From contig LRSR01014310.1 of assembly GCA_001579985.1 (NCBI GenBank), forward strand, positions 1 to 64,000: DNA of 64,000 nt, in the 5' to 3' direction. Origin of the DNA: Hypsibius dujardini (lineage: Eukaryota > Tardigrada > Eutardigrada > Parachela > Hypsibiidae). Below are positions 22,463 through 33,995 of the stretch, one piece after another. The notes below the pieces were generated by a model. That model was not told where the DNA came from. It made no database searches and was given only the letters and a program-made list of their open reading frames with translations. Position numbers and translations under genes: made by a program. Every line of letters begins with the position of its first letter. Positions within the stretch are counted from its first letter, which is position 1.

Positions 22463-25400
22463 TTAGGAAGTGCAGGATGAATTGCCGTCAGGACAGACAC
22501 ATTTCTTGTTATTTTCCGGGAGAGGCAAACAGATGAAAGGACATCCTCCGTTTGAAACCGCGCATGCATTGCTCACTAAATGGAAAAAGTCACGAGAATG
22601 TGAATTGAAAAAAATACTTGAATAATTTTAAATGAACGCACATTTGGGACATTGTTCTGGCACAAAAACAATTCCGAGTAAGTTCCCACTCCGTCCGGCT
22701 GGCAGGGAATGTTGTTTCATTGTCGATCCACTTTTGGTGATACTATTCAAGATGTAACTGCAACAGAATGCGGAATAAGGACAGACAATTCCAGAATTCT
22801 ATAACAATATTGAGTTACGTTGGTGAATATGACGTCCAGTAAACGCGTTCTCCCGACAATGAGATGCCACGAGAGTATTTCCCCGCAGTTCCTTGAGCGG
22901 AGACAATTCGTTTGCCTCCTCCATCCAATGAAATGCATTCGATATTTCCAGTATCTGCAAAAAATGATTGGACCAATAATTAGCAGACATTTTGTTTCGG
23001 TACATTCGATTAGAGGATTTTATGTCGCTTTTACGCTGAAAAATAGTTTGGAAGTGTCACCGTCAACTATGACGGCCGGACATTTCATCGGTCGGTTGTT
23101 GTCAGTTACGTTGACGGATCCGGACATAAAGGTGTCCAAAGAGACGTTTAAGTGCAGAACAAACACCAACGGGCCTTCGGTTGTAAATGAATTCGTGTTT
23201 TGACAACCACGTCAGCTTACTGTGGTCTGCCCAGTAAAGATCGTTTGCTTCGTAATCCAAAGCCATAGAAATGGCGCAGACTCCCGTGACCCAGACTTGA
23301 CGATTGCTTCCATCTGTGGAGGCAGTCTCGATTGTTGTGTCAGAGTGTGACCAGTAGATTGAGCTGCAATGTATAAGTATGATTGAGATGGCGGCAATAA
23401 ATTTTATATTGTAAGCTGTTCTTCGGGCAAGACAGAAATGAATTCATGAGTAACTCTTTATCGGTTCCTGTGTTGGGTGGTACCCAACAGGTACCCATCA
23501 CTTACTTATAGCATAGTCTATCTACCTAGTTAAATCATTCCTATCTACCTTCCCATTCTATAATGTACTTACTCAGCTGTTATTACGTACATACTTCCGC
23601 CATGTCGGCAGGAACTAGTACGTTGGAGCAGGAACTATTCTTTATCCCTGACTATATAAGCCTGTGTTCTACAGTAATTTGGAGAGTTCCTTCCTCTCTC
23701 CTCTACCAGTAAAGTCTTCCTGCAATTCTTCTCATATTATTCAGTCTAATAGCTTGCATGTTCAGGTTCTTCCGTCCTAGTAGGGACGGAGGCCTAAGAC
23801 CTGTTTCTGTGAATTACAATAATTAGATTATCGAGCGATAGTTCCAAAACTACAATGACTCTTGACATCACTGCCGTTCTTTCATTATATCTATATTCAG
23901 TTGATGGGAAAAGTTGAAACACTGTCAGTTTCATATTGTGTTTCATATTCATGAAGTTGAAATCATTTAACAGTCCCAACATGTTTCAGGCTTTTACATG
24001 TTAAAGCATGCCACCCAGCACGCTTACCGTCTCCGGCCGGCCTCAATCCTCTTTCAGGTTTTTCCTATGATTTGGACAGTCCCGAATTTTTTTAATATTC
24101 TACGAGGTAATTGTCTGGAAGGCGCGACAAGTTTTCCACGTTTGGCATTTTGTATGGGCATCAAACGAAGAGCAAACACAATAATGTTCTTGGGGCCACT
24201 GTATGGCTACTTTTTACTTTCGGATGTTATGCACATCAGCAAGATTTTCAAAAGCAAAGCTCAACCTATTTGAGGTGAGATTCGGATGTCCTTGAGATCC
24301 AGATTTTAATTGAATACCGGTTGAGGTTGAATACGTCTGAGAACTATCAGACGACGCATACACTTTAGAGGACTCGATTAACCGTAGTATTCTCCCGACT
24401 TCAATGGACTGTTTTATGCGATAAGGTGTGCACTCCCCCGCGCCTGCACCGAATATTTGGACTGGTGTGTGGTTCGGGGGGAGGCGGGGCTTAGTTGTCC
24501 CTTGAGTCCGACAGAATACTGTTTCTAATGACAAACTACAAATCGCAATTCTCGATTGTCCAAAGCAATCAGTGCAAGACAACTGCTCATACTATGAGCA
24601 AGCTATTTTGGTAAACGATCAGAAAACTTATTAAACGTTTTACTGCATTTATTGCACAACTTAAAAGTAGTTGCTAATTTGGAGGTCAATCGCTTCAATA
24701 ACTTACCCGCGGGAAGGATGTACAGCAAGCGCTGAAAAAAATCCGATTTCCGTATGTGAAATGATAGTTTTGTGTCCAGTCTCCAGTTGACTCATTTTTG
24801 CTACAAGAATGGCGCTGTTTTGAACCCAAAACATATTTCCGGAAACAAAGTCCACGGCCAATCCGTAACTTATTACACCTAGAAATGAAAATGGAGGTTA
24901 TAATCAGCAATGCCCTCCAGAAAATGCCACCAAATAACTATTTTCATGACGTATTTTACCGTTCGTGACGACCAGATGATTGTCTGAACCATCATACCGA
25001 GAACGTCTAATTCCCGTTTTATGATTTGCCCAGTAGAGATGATGGTTAACACAATCCACAGCAACGGCAAAATTATCTTCTCCAGAAATATTTGTAAGCT
25101 GTTTTGTGTCGCTGCGATCCTCCACAGGTAATCTCCAAAGGGAGGGACCCTGTGCAATAACGAGAAATCTTCCTGTTTTGTGTGGGTTTGTTGTAGTCCA
25201 TCGTTCTGAAAACAGGTGGTCAAAATTGACACTGCAGGCGAGGAACAATTTTTCTGCCGCATACTTACTTTCGCATAAAACTCTGGTTGTACTCACCTCC
25301 GAGAGCACTTCGAACAAAGCAGTTAAGAGGCGTATGAGATAATGAATATGACTTCCAGCGACAGGAGCCGTTTCTGAAGATGCACATCTGACAATCGTCA

Positions 25401-28400
25401 CTCAGCCTCAAATCCGAATCATGACCATCAACGACCGAGCTGTGAAGAGACTTCTTCTCGCCATTCATCAGATGAAGTTGAAGATTTCCATCCTGGCGCA
25501 TTTCCAGTTTGTCGATGCTTGCATGTTCCTGGTAGCCGAGATTGTGAGCTCGTCCAATACCGTGTTTCGTGCTCCACATTTCCCTTTCGTCACAAAAGTG
25601 CCGGATTACGATATCGCCATTTTGCTGGAGCGTAATATTGCACGTTCCACCGAAGGAAGTCAAAGATTGACCGCGCAACAGTGTTCCATTGTTCTGAAGT
25701 ATAACTGCCGATCGAAAATTCAAAGTGCAATGGACGTGTACATTACAAGTGAGGACAAATTAATCGTTATTGCTATAGCCAAACTGATATTACGAAATTT
25801 TTATCAATTGCCTCATATTAAGTTGTTGTTTTAGAAACGGTCAATATACGATGAAAAGGGTGATCGGTAAATTCAGCCTTGTGACCTCACCTTTGGCTCC
25901 TTGGAAAATTGGTGCTGGAACTAAGCGACACAAATTTACACCTCCCGATGTCCATAGGCACTCTTTGTTTTTGTGCAGACAGAAGTATCCCTCGTCAAGA
26001 ACTTTCAAACCAGCCCCCGAAAATTGGGAATTTCTGGTGTCAGTGCTCCAGACAAGATAGCGAGTTCGTGGCTGGTACATTGCTAGATTCCCGTCAGCTT
26101 GCATTGTGACAGATGTGGGAGTAAACGTTTGGTCTTGAAAGCTCATGTTGGTGGACCAAATGGCACGACCGTCACATTGCCGGTAGAGAACCAAATTGCC
26201 ATGCGACTCCATTGAGAGTTTCACTTGACCATCTGGTGACCAAAGTGCCTGACCAACTTTGAGACTATCCCCCGACTCAAGTTGTGATTGTCGACATTTG
26301 TACATCAGATTGATCTTTCGGATGTCAGTGCTGCTCAAACCCAATTGCGATCCAAATATCTTGCCTTCGTACTTTGGGCGGAGTTTGATAGTGGGTCCAA
26401 CAGTCGCCCCACTCACAGAATTTCTCCTTGCAAATAAATGGCTGGGGTAGTGTAGAATCGACTCAAAATCGTAGGGTAATCCGAACGCGGTGATGGTATT
26501 GTTGTCCCACGAGCGAAAGTTATCTTCATCGCCTAATCGAGCCAAGAGGTATAAAAATTAATTCAAAATCATTACAATTGCAACTTCGCTGAGGATCCCT
26601 CAACATGGAAATAAATGTCGTTGTTACTCCCCGCCCCTGAAATGGGGCCAGGGCTTATTATTATTTTGTGAATTTTCAGTTCAAAAGAGGGAGGATTGTC
26701 CCTCAAAATGCCCCCCCCCCCGCACGTTCAAGTGCTCTCCCCCCGAAACAAATTTAAGGAACATCCACCGTGTCTGAGTTTTGCTATCAAATTAATACTG
26801 GATATCTTCACTGTGTCCTTGCTAAAAATTTACCTTGTTGGATATTGGCTGAAACAATTTCAACGTATTCATCGCGGTCGACTCTGGAGTGTTCATGAAA
26901 AAAACCTGAACGAATCAAAACCATGTCATATGTTAGTATAGCGAGAAAAGTATGGATTTTCTACTGCGTGCACCTGAATTACCTAAGGCGTGCATCAACT
27001 CATGCTGAATTGTACCCTTCGTCCAACAACCTGTAAATGGCAGAGTATTAAACGAAGTGTGTTTTGAACGTCCCATTCCATGTTCACGTCAATCATAAAT
27101 CTCGTGCTATTTCACGACGTGAATATGAGGAAAAACCCGCAATAATCTTTTTCGACAAGTTAATGTATTTTTCTGTGCGCGAAGAATGTCATCTCCGATC
27201 TTTACTCACAAAACCAAAAATCCGCCCATGTTTCAATAAATGCGCAAGCGAATGGAATAGAGCCTGAGTTAAGGACGGCGTAAAGTTGGAATCAAGTTGG
27301 AGTGATTCACATCGCGCGAGTTTTATTCAGCGAGTACTAAGTTTCAGATAGTTTCATTCGGTATTGAAACATGTTGAAATTGTGATATGGCTCCTTTTCT
27401 CACCAGATTCCAGGTTGAGTAGCTGACCGCCTCTATTCTGGCGTCCCACATATGACGAACATCTAGGTAAGGGATGCGTTCAGTCAGTTTTGTGTTTTTT
27501 CAAAGTGTGATTTACTTCTGCACTCACTCGGGCAATAATGGAGATTTTCCCTCTCGATCAAGGTGGGGTTTTTTTTACAAGTACTTGTCTATTTATCATG
27601 ATTTTACATTAGAGTCTCCGCGTGGAAATTACATAAGCGGTTTCAGAAAAAAATAAAGAAGAAAAAAACTTCCCGTGCCAATTGTTGGTATGAGGCAACG
27701 CTTGATTGATTGATTTTTCAATTGATTTTCCGAACTTCAAGTTTTTTTTATGCCAAAAAATATTTTGCTGAGCGTACACGTATTTTTTGAACAAACTACA
27801 AGCCTTCAACAACATTTTAAAAATAAAACGCAAATTTTCAAACTTAACGTAACACCGCAAAAAAAATAAATGAAGAGAGGAGTGTAAATGACCGTACTCT
27901 AGCCTTACGCTTCTTATGGTTGCAGGGCCGAGTGCAGGCTGCAGCCTGCAGCGTTGTTTGCTTACATTTTTTGGATCTCTCCGTTTTTATTTTCTACTTT
28001 ACTACTAACCTTTAGTTTATATTTTTGAGCTGTTCCGGTTGATCGAACTTTTGATCTTCTTTAAAATATTTCTTGAGTCTAGTTAGTTTAAAAAATACGC
28101 GTACGCACGTTTTGTTGAGCGTACACGTATTTTTTAAACTAACTAGGCTCCTCGAGAAATATTTAAAAAAATCAGAAATGTTTCGATCAACCGGGGCAGC
28201 TCGAAAAAATAAACAAATAATAGTTAGTAGTAAAGTAGAAAATAAAAACAGAGAGATCCGAAAAATGTAAGCAAACAACGCTGCAGGCTGCAGCCATAAA
28301 AAGCGTAAGGCTAGACTACGGTCATTTACACTCCTCCCTTCATTTATTTTTTTGCGGTGTTACGTTAAGTTTGAAAATTTGCGTTTTATTTTTAAAACTT

Positions 28401-29264
28401 TGTTGAAGGCTTGTAGTTTGTTCAAAAAATACGTGTACGCTCAGCAAAATATTTTTTGGCATAAAAAAAACTTGAAGTTCGAAAAATCAACTGAAAAATC
28501 AATCAATCAAGCGTTGCCTCATACCAACAATTGGCACGGGAAGTATTTTTCTTCTTTATTTTTTTCTGAAACTGCTTATGTAATTTCCACGCGGAGACTC
28601 TAATGTAAAATCATGATAAATAGACAAGTACTTGTAAAAAAAACACCAGCTCGATCGAGAGGGAAAATCTCCATTACTGCCTTAATCAGACACTGATAAT
28701 TCACATACCCGTGTCCGAACATTTGTGCTATATGGATGAAGTCTTGCGTATTCCGTTGGACGAATTTAACGCAAGTCCTGTTTTCCATCTCACTCATTGC
28801 TTCTCGAACTGCGAGGCGCTGCCTTTCAGCTAATCATTCAATCAAGCAAAAAGGAAAGACGTATTTATTCACCCTCCATAACGAATCAAACTGTTTTGTA
28901 ATTTAACTCACATAAGGCTGTCGAAAACTGATACGGCACAACTCCATCAGGCCAACGATAGGCTTCATCCATGAATCCGTTCTCTTCACGTTTGACCTAC
29001 AAAACAAACCGTCTTTTACTCAGTTTGTTACTCTGCCACTAACTACATTTAGTAGTAATTATAATAATAATCCGGCATATATACATTGATCACAGATATA
29101 TTTTGTGGATCCCTTCCCAATATATCTCCTTCGAACAAGGATCCGTTCGGAGGAGCCAAAGAGGCGTCGGATTCGTCGTTGCTATTAGCCGCAGTGGAAG
29201 AAACATCTTTCATACACGAGGTTATAATAAGCAAGCTCAAGGAAATCCCGCGAACTAAAGACAT
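22463..29264 (-). CDS. A2: secreted astacin / bulb-lectin / YWTD-propeller / EGF protein (intact)
   Basis: Fourteen exons: 29264-29085, 28996-28912, 28829-28709, 27462-27404, 27030-26983, 26905-26834, 26532-25891, 25704-25297, 25205-24960, 24878-24707, 23363-23221, 22954-22819, 22757-22642, 22575-22463 (stop TAA). Each has the same length as in A1; the total is 2541 bases, 846 residues. Signal peptide at 1-20; prodomain FEGDI at 44-48 (its Asp is the zinc-blocking residue in astacins); HELMHALGFFH at 158-168; SILHY at 213-217; and the four Cys expected of an astacin domain (one each in exons 3, 4, 5 and 7). Lectin domain 1 follows (VLYRQCDGRAIWSTN, MQADGNLAMY), then lectin domain 2 (LQQNGDIVIRH, RQDGNLQLH). 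Five YW/FW blade motifs (LYWA, MFWV, IYWS, LYWADH, VYWTS) precede the terminal EGF. All splice sites are GT-AG. Introns hold a 1.15 kb palindrome and a solo LTR. Confidence 0.88.
23471..23799. mobile_element. Solo LTR relic in A2 intron
   Basis: A 330-base insert begins TGTTGGGTGGTACCCAAC and contains a TATA-like box (gactatataagcc). It is flanked by CCTG(T) on both sides. The homologous intron in other units (for example 11,106 and 45,160) is uninterrupted. Its size and promoter-like content fit a solo LTR, BEL- or copia-like by its start. No internal genes. Confidence 0.6.
26618..26760. repeat. GC-rich palindromic relic in A2 intron 6
   Basis: Orthologous to the block at 5,810-5,950 in A1; C and G runs flank an AT-rich centre. 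Shared by position, so older than the A1/A2 split. Confidence 0.4.
27531..28681. mobile_element. Foldback element: 1.15 kb near-perfect palindrome
   Basis: The left end GGCAATAATGGAGATTTTCC pairs with the right end GGAAAATCTCCATTACTGCC, and the arms (over 500 bases each) remain nearly identical to the centre at about 28,105. The same short protein frame therefore appears on both strands (27,609-27,860 - and 28,352-28,603 +); it is a by-product of the symmetry, not a gene. It lies in the A2 intron between exons 3 and 4; A1 lacks it, so it inserted after the duplication. No transposase. Target duplication not resolved. Confidence 0.75.
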
Positions 29265-30689
29265 CCCGTTAAAATAGTCACTACCGTGGTATGGACTGGG
29301 TAACAAATTCGCAATTATGAAGAACATCAGATCAGAAAATGCAAACATAAGCTTTTGTTAAAATTTTGTGTCGATGAATAAGTTTTTCTTCGGGTACCGA
29401 CCGTATGGCGCTTTTAACATTGTGATGATACGCAAAAACTGTTGCCTCTTCCTTAGTGTCGGTATTTTCGGCGCCGACCGCCATAGTCATATCTGTCGGC
29501 TGTATCTATTTAAAACATCCGAAACGGTGCGAAGTTCGCGCCTTTTCTAAAGACGATAAGGATCGAAGAGAACCCGAACACAAGTTCTTTGTAGCGTTGG
29601 GTTGATGCTGTTCGTAATCGCACGTTAGAGAAATTTCGCTTTTGTGTCCCTGTAGCGACCGCTCTTTCCCGAACGAATACGCGGCAGTATTAATGCGATA
29701 TAGTGAGATTCAGATTCAAAGTTGATGCGCTTTCAAAAATTCAGCGACCGCGCTTTTCTTACACTCCCATTTCATACACATTCTTTGCGTGGAAAATATC
29801 CAAAGTATGCGTATATATATATGCAGTCTATCACCTGTTTTGCTACTGCAGAACCATACAGTATGCAAAACTCATCCAAAACTCATCCAGTGATTGTTAA
29901 AATATGTATGTTGGGACGGGTAAATTATGCCAAGGTAGTCAATCAAGGGAGATACAACGCTAGAAAGTACATGTGTCTAAAAACTCGTTCTGAATCGATC
30001 GCTTAATTCTTCAAACAAATGACGAGAATTGTTAAACAAATACAAATATTGAAAGTGTGTTGTTTTTTTATAAGCTAAATAATCACAGTTATATTTAATT
30101 AAATTTGATTCGACGAATTAAAAAAACCGGAGCTTAGTTTCACGTTTTTCTACTGTTTTTCTTGTGTTGAATTTAGTAATTTGTTTATTTTTTTTCAAAC
30201 CAGTTTCAACGTCTTCACTTTTTGTAGATTATCTAGTTTAATTTTTGCTATATGAGTGTGACAAAAACGTTTATTTAATTTAACTGAATTGAGTTGAACT
30301 AATTTAAAAAGTTTAGATTGATATAACCTTCGAATGTATACTCTTAAACTTAATTGGTAAAATAAGTAGAACGGAAAACCCTATTTTATTTAAATCGGTC
30401 CACTTCAACTAGCATAAATTCTGATAGTGTATAAATCCTTAAAATTACTTACATTTTTGTAGTGTAAAGCTAGAGACGAAAATTATTATTTAGTTGAATA
30501 TTTAACTAATTTAAAACGTTCAGTTTAGTTTGAAGTCTGAAAGTATATTTTTTAATTAAATTAAATCATCTTCTTCATTGTGGTTGTTATTTATTATTTA
30601 TTTTGACAATTGGAACGTTTGAAAGTGCAGAAGAAAAAGGTTTCCTCTCCGGTATTATTTCTCATCATATCAAATTTTTTTCTTTGCAG
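29265..30689. other. 5' flank of A2 and intron 2 remnant of subunit f copy 4
   Basis: Homologous to 7,265-8,705. Apart from the promoter candidate I see no gene. Confidence 0.5.
29465..29520 (-). promoter_or_regulatory. Putative core promoter of A2
   Basis: A TATA-like site (29,507-29,516, - strand) and a CGGCGCCG palindrome (29,469-29,476) are spaced exactly as before A1, about 245 bases upstream of the start codon. Confidence 0.35.
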
Positions 30690-31296
30690 GCTACTTGCGT
30701 TGGTTCCACGCGTACGTGGCAGTGTGTTACGGGACCGCCGCTCCGTACGTGCAGTTTGCTGTCCGTGCGGTTTGTCTGCCATCTTGTCGCGTCTGCTGAT
30801 TCATCGACGCCTGGACCGCAAAGCAAGGCCTTCTTGCCTGTCATCGCCACTCCGCGTCTGGTCATCTCTTAATGTTATTAGCCTACACGTACTTTAGTAC
30901 TGTTCTGTCTTGGAGTGAGTTCTAATCCATTTGTGGGCATTTCTGTACTCTGTCTTACGTGGGCAATTCTGACATATTTATGAGCGCTTTTGTACTCTGT
31001 CTTGGTGGATGTTTACGTTGATGTGGCCATTGGTCATTTAATACTTTATACACGTACTTGTGCATGTACGCTCTCGTAGCGCTTATATAAGCTCGCGAGT
31101 TGCTGTTATGAAAGTATCAGTTTGCATCTCTTTAGTTTTCTCCTCTTCCGTCCTAGTAATACGACAAGCAAGCTCCGTCCGTTGTTCTGCTAGTATAATA
31201 GGGTCGACTTGAGAAGTCTGGTTAGCTACCGCGACAATCTTCTACTGCATCAACTACAACACCATTCGTTTGCATAGCTAAGCCAAATACCGCTGA
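30690..31296 (+). pseudogene. ATP5MF: ATP synthase subunit f last exon, copy 4, split by an LTR
   Basis: The acceptor (tctttgcag) and first part (RWFHAYVAV region) are at 30,690-30,784; the remainder (ATCTTCTACTGC ... to TGA) is at 31,237-31,296. Between them lies a 452-base solo-LTR insert. The exon also has internal changes after VQFAV that shift the frame. It is clearly non-functional. Confidence 0.75.
30785..31236. mobile_element. Solo LTR relic inside the subunit f exon (TGTCGCG family)
   Basis: It begins TGTCGCGTC and ends CCGCGACA, with ATCT directly repeated on both sides (30,781-30,784 and 31,237-31,240). It contains a TATA-like box (cttatataagctcg). It is a typical solo LTR of an LTR retrotransposon, probably Ty3/gypsy-like from the 4-base target duplication. 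It shares its ends with 20,688-20,975. No internal region remains, and the target repeat is still perfect, which suggests a fairly young insertion. Confidence 0.7.
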
Positions 31297-31428
31297 TCAA
31301 CCAATCAAGCGACGATGTTCCGTTTGCTTTTCTGCTCTTTTTTAAGTACCGAGAAAACAACCAAACAAAGATAAAGAAATCTGCGACGGAAGTTTGTCCA
31401 ACAAATCGGGAAGAAAATACGAAAGATG

Positions 31429-32832
31429 TTAAAAAGTGCAGGATGAATTGCCGTCAAGGCAAACATATTTCTTGTTATTTTCCGGAAGAGGCAGACAGAT
31501 CAAAGGACATCCTCCGTTGGAAACAGCGCATGCATTGCTCACTAAATACAAAAAATTACAATGATGTGAATTGAGTTAATGCTTTTGAATTGAACGCACA
31601 TTTGGGGCACTTTTCTGGCACAAAAACAATTCCCATTATGTCCCCACTTCGTCCGGCTGGAAGGGAATGTTGTTTCATTGCCGATTCACTTTTGGGGGTA
31701 CTATTCACGCCACTGCAACAAATCACGGATTAAGGAAAGACAATTCCAGGATTCGTTAGCAATATTGAGTTTCTTAGCTTGCCAGGACGTCCAGTAAACG
31801 AGTCTTTCCGACAATGAGATGCCAAGAGAGAATTTCCCCGCCCATCCGTGAGTCGAGACAATTCATTTGCGTCTTCCATTTAACAAAATGTACTCGATAT
31901 TTCCAGTATCTGCAAAAAATGATCGGACCAATAATTAGCAGACATTTTGTATCGGTCAATTTGATTAGTTCACATTGTAGCGGATTACATTTCGGTTTAC
32001 TCTGACAGCGAGTGTGCAGGTGTCACCGTAGATGAGTACATGTTTCTATAACCAAGCCAGCTTACAGTCGTCTGCCCAGTAAAGGTCATTTGATACGTAA
32101 TCTAAAGCCAGAGAAGAGGCCCAGACTCCAGTGACCAAGACTTAGCGGTTCCCTCCATTCATGGAGGCAGTCTCGATTGTTCTGTAGGAGCATGACAAGT
32201 AGGTTGAACTGCAAATGTATAAAAGTGATTGAGATGGCGGCAAGTTTTTTTTATTGTAAATGGTTCTTCGAGTAAGACAGCATAAAATTCATGATAAACT
32301 ACGGTGATTTAGCGATGGTTCCAAAACTTTAATGGATCTCTTGACGGCACTGCTGTTTTTTCATTGTCTTTGTATTCACTTGAATATTCGCCCGTACATG
32401 CACCGTGTATTTGGATCGGTATTTGACTCGGGTAGAGGGGGGGGGCTTAGTTGTCCCTTGAGTGCGGAGAATACTGTACCTATTGACGCACTTTAAATTG
32501 CAATCCATGACTACAAAAACAAATAATGCATGAGAACTGCTAATACCATGAACAAGATATTTTAGTAAACGATCAGAAAACTAAACGTTTTACTGCATTT
32601 ATTATTGCACAACTTAAAAACTGGTATTCTAGTTAAAGGTCAATCGCTTCATTAACTTACCCGCGGGAAGGATGCACGGCAAGCCCTTGAATGAAGTTGT
32701 TATCCGGATGTGAAATGATAGTTTTGTGTCCAGTCTCCAAGTGAGCTAACTTTGCTACAAAAATGGCGCTGCGTTCAACCCAAAACATATTTTCAGATAT
32801 GAAGTCCACGGCCAACCCGTGATATATTCCAG
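31429..32832 (-). pseudogene. Broken type B tail (propeller/EGF exons only)
   Basis: Tail exons remain at 32,832-32,661 (GLAVDFISENMFWVERSAIF, open), about 32,190-32,045 (a stop after NGGNR), about 31,915-31,785, about 31,715-31,605, and the EGF exon 31,548-31,429. In the EGF exon one Cys has become Tyr (KKYVC) and the end reads SCTF. Upstream, 32,880-33,110 matches the type B intron between the coiled-coil and head exons, so the missing head was type B; the coiled-coil exon is deleted. NOL6 sequence follows directly. Confidence 0.7.
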
Positions 32833-33304
32833 CTAGAAATGAGAATCGAAACTTTAATCAACATCGCTCTCTAGAAATAGCCGCCAAATGACGCTAATTT
32901 TCTACGTCGTCCATTCTCGGCACTTTTTGAGGCCCAAATATTCCTTGAATACAGCACAGTGCTTTCATTCACCGCAGCAGTTAATCAAATTATTATCGTG
33001 GCACTAAAATTATTATTACTCGTTTCTTCTTGAACGGGGATAGTGAACCGCAGCTTAGGTCTCAGCAATATTTTCATCGGCCTTGGCAAGTTGATTTTCA
33101 AATGTACAAAATGGGCACAATTTTGGGTGGCAGACTTCGAGCAATCAGGGTGGTCTGAGTTTGAGCAACACTTGGCCAGAACTTGCCACTGCTTTCTTCT
33201 TAATCTCTGATTTAATGCTCAGCCCAAGCGGAAAAATTAGATTGAGAAAGGGGCGAGGCCGGGGGAGGAGTTCCGGGGTATGGGCAAAAGGGGCGGGACG
33301 TTAC

Positions 33305-33995
33305 CTGACCCATGATTAGTTCGACTGCCTCATCCGGAAGATAGTGATGGAGCAGCTGACTGGAGATCCAGCGCTTCGCAATCCGGCATGCAGTCCGGAA
33401 GCTTTCATCCTGACCGACAACTCCGCTGTTAGCACTGGCCAATTTCGAATTTAAATCGAACTTTTCCTTCAGTAGCAGGAACTGTGGAGTGTCTTCAAGT
33501 TTGAGCCGGCCATCAGGTAAAACAACTTTCCTCGACAAAGGCACTTCCCCCAAATAAACCACCTGCAAATAAAAAGCGTTACATCATTTCACCGACTGCT
33601 AAACTCGTTTGTATGATAGTCTGCTTGCCTATCTGTCTGTCTATCTGACTGCCTGCTTGCCTGCCTGCGTGTTTGGCTACATGGCCATCTGTGAGTCAGT
33701 CTGTATGTCTACTTGCCTGCGTACGTGTCTGTCTTTACACTTGACCATCCGTATGTGTGTTTGTCTGTTTGACTATCTGACTCTCTAACTGTCTGCCTAT
33801 CTGATCAACTGTGTGCCTGTCATGTCTGTGACTACCTCGACAGTAAGCAATAAGCTGCCTTCCAAACTGATTGAGGCCACATCAGTCACTGCCACAAAAT
33901 ACTCCAGTCCCTTGAAATGTTCCATCAGTTTCAACTGAAAGTCCGTTTTAAGTCTTTCCACGGCGTTCCTCTCGTTCGGCCACTTGGCCGATCTT
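33305..33995 (-). pseudogene. NOL6: NOL6 fragment (two exons)
   Basis: Exon 33,562-33,305 is 258 bases, the same length as 18,028-17,771. It is open throughout (VVYLGEVPLSRKVVLPDG, GQDESFRTACRIAKRWISSQ). The next exon upstream runs from 33,836 to about 33,995 (AKWPNERNAVERLKTDFQLK, then GLEYFVAVTDVA). It is cut off where subunit f intron sequence begins. Both exons are less decayed than the 16.5-19.2 kb copy, but the gene is only a fragment. Its left edge carries a piece of the ATGGGCAAAAGGGGCGG element. Confidence 0.75.

Noticed and set aside
27609-28603. The same 83-residue ORF on both strands
   Set aside because: It is a product of the palindrome; there is no start context, no known domain, and it lies inside a foldback element.
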